This document shows, piece by piece, positions 63,174-64,000 of a DNA stretch of 64,000 bases (the stretch's first letter is position 1; each line of letters starts with the position of its first letter). The notes beneath the pieces were generated by a model, which did not search any database, was not told where the DNA came from, and worked only from the letters and a program-made list of their open reading frames with translations. Source of the DNA: Tolypothrix sp. FACHB-123 (GTDB lineage Bacteria; Cyanobacteriota; Cyanobacteriia; Cyanobacteriales; Nostocaceae); assembly GCF_014697075.1 (NCBI RefSeq), contig NZ_JACJRE010000008.1:62001-126000 (forward strand), written 5' to 3'. A program made the position numbers and the translations under genes.

Positions 63174-63191
63174 AACTATTAACTTTCAAGT

Positions 63192-64000
<809 letters not shown>

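Overview
The window is a chromosomal segment of a filamentous, probably Nostocales-type cyanobacterium. The evidence is dense HIP1 octamers (GCGATCGC), ATTGGGC-type heptanucleotide repeats between genes, a separate rpoC2, and cyanobacterial families such as SipA/DUF3148, CAAD, DUF2358, an HpsJ-like protein and a PEP-CTERM protein. I cannot name the species. Both edges cut genes: dnaK lacks its 5' part on the left and rpoC2 lacks its 5' part on the right. I see no prophage, IS element, CRISPR array, rRNA or tRNA.

Layout. 1-3.5 kb: DnaK with an unusual ten-copy octapeptide tail, a DnaJ partner, a small membrane protein and a strong terminator. 3.6-6 kb: an orphan B12-dependent radical SAM enzyme and a HicAB toxin-antitoxin pair. 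6.1-10.8 kb: a NAD biosynthesis operon, pncB-nadD-nrtR-nadE, with a perfect inverted repeat over the pncB core promoter as a candidate operator for the Nudix-like repressor NrtR. 11-20 kb: a 50-residue protein, an LCP cell-envelope enzyme, an AI-2E-type transporter, a lipoprotein serpin next to a subtilase with an altered triad, and rpe. 19.4-25.3 kb: an HpsJ-like protein, a PEP-CTERM protein, a lipoprotein, CsbD and a protein made of 19-residue repeats. 25.3-31.7 kb: uvrB, a PrxQ-type peroxiredoxin, sipA and a beta-helix/SLH protein.

31.7-47.7 kb is signal- and envelope-related: a PAS-GAF-cyclase protein whose cyclase motifs are degenerate, a V8-like protease, an orphan Zn/Mn-binding lipoprotein, a histidine kinase with an ethylene-receptor-type sensor, a DUF2358 protein, a GHL10 hydrolase, a DUF1206 protein, an alpha/beta hydrolase, a pentapeptide-repeat protein, a CAAD protein behind a structured leader, an SLH protein and a GIY-YIG protein.

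48-63 kb is the most coherent system, a cellulose locus. On the minus strand, in transcription order, it encodes an outer-membrane beta-barrel, a TPR protein, a GH8 endoglucanase, BcsB and BcsA with a PilZ domain. The barrel and TPR genes overlap by four bases and together look like a BcsC split into two proteins. A 12-bp perfect hairpin separates bcsB from bcsA, and a terminator follows bcsA. A divergent exported protein and a GH5-CBM2 cellulase on the plus strand flank the operon. rpoC2 converges on the GH5 gene across a 30-bp perfect palindrome.
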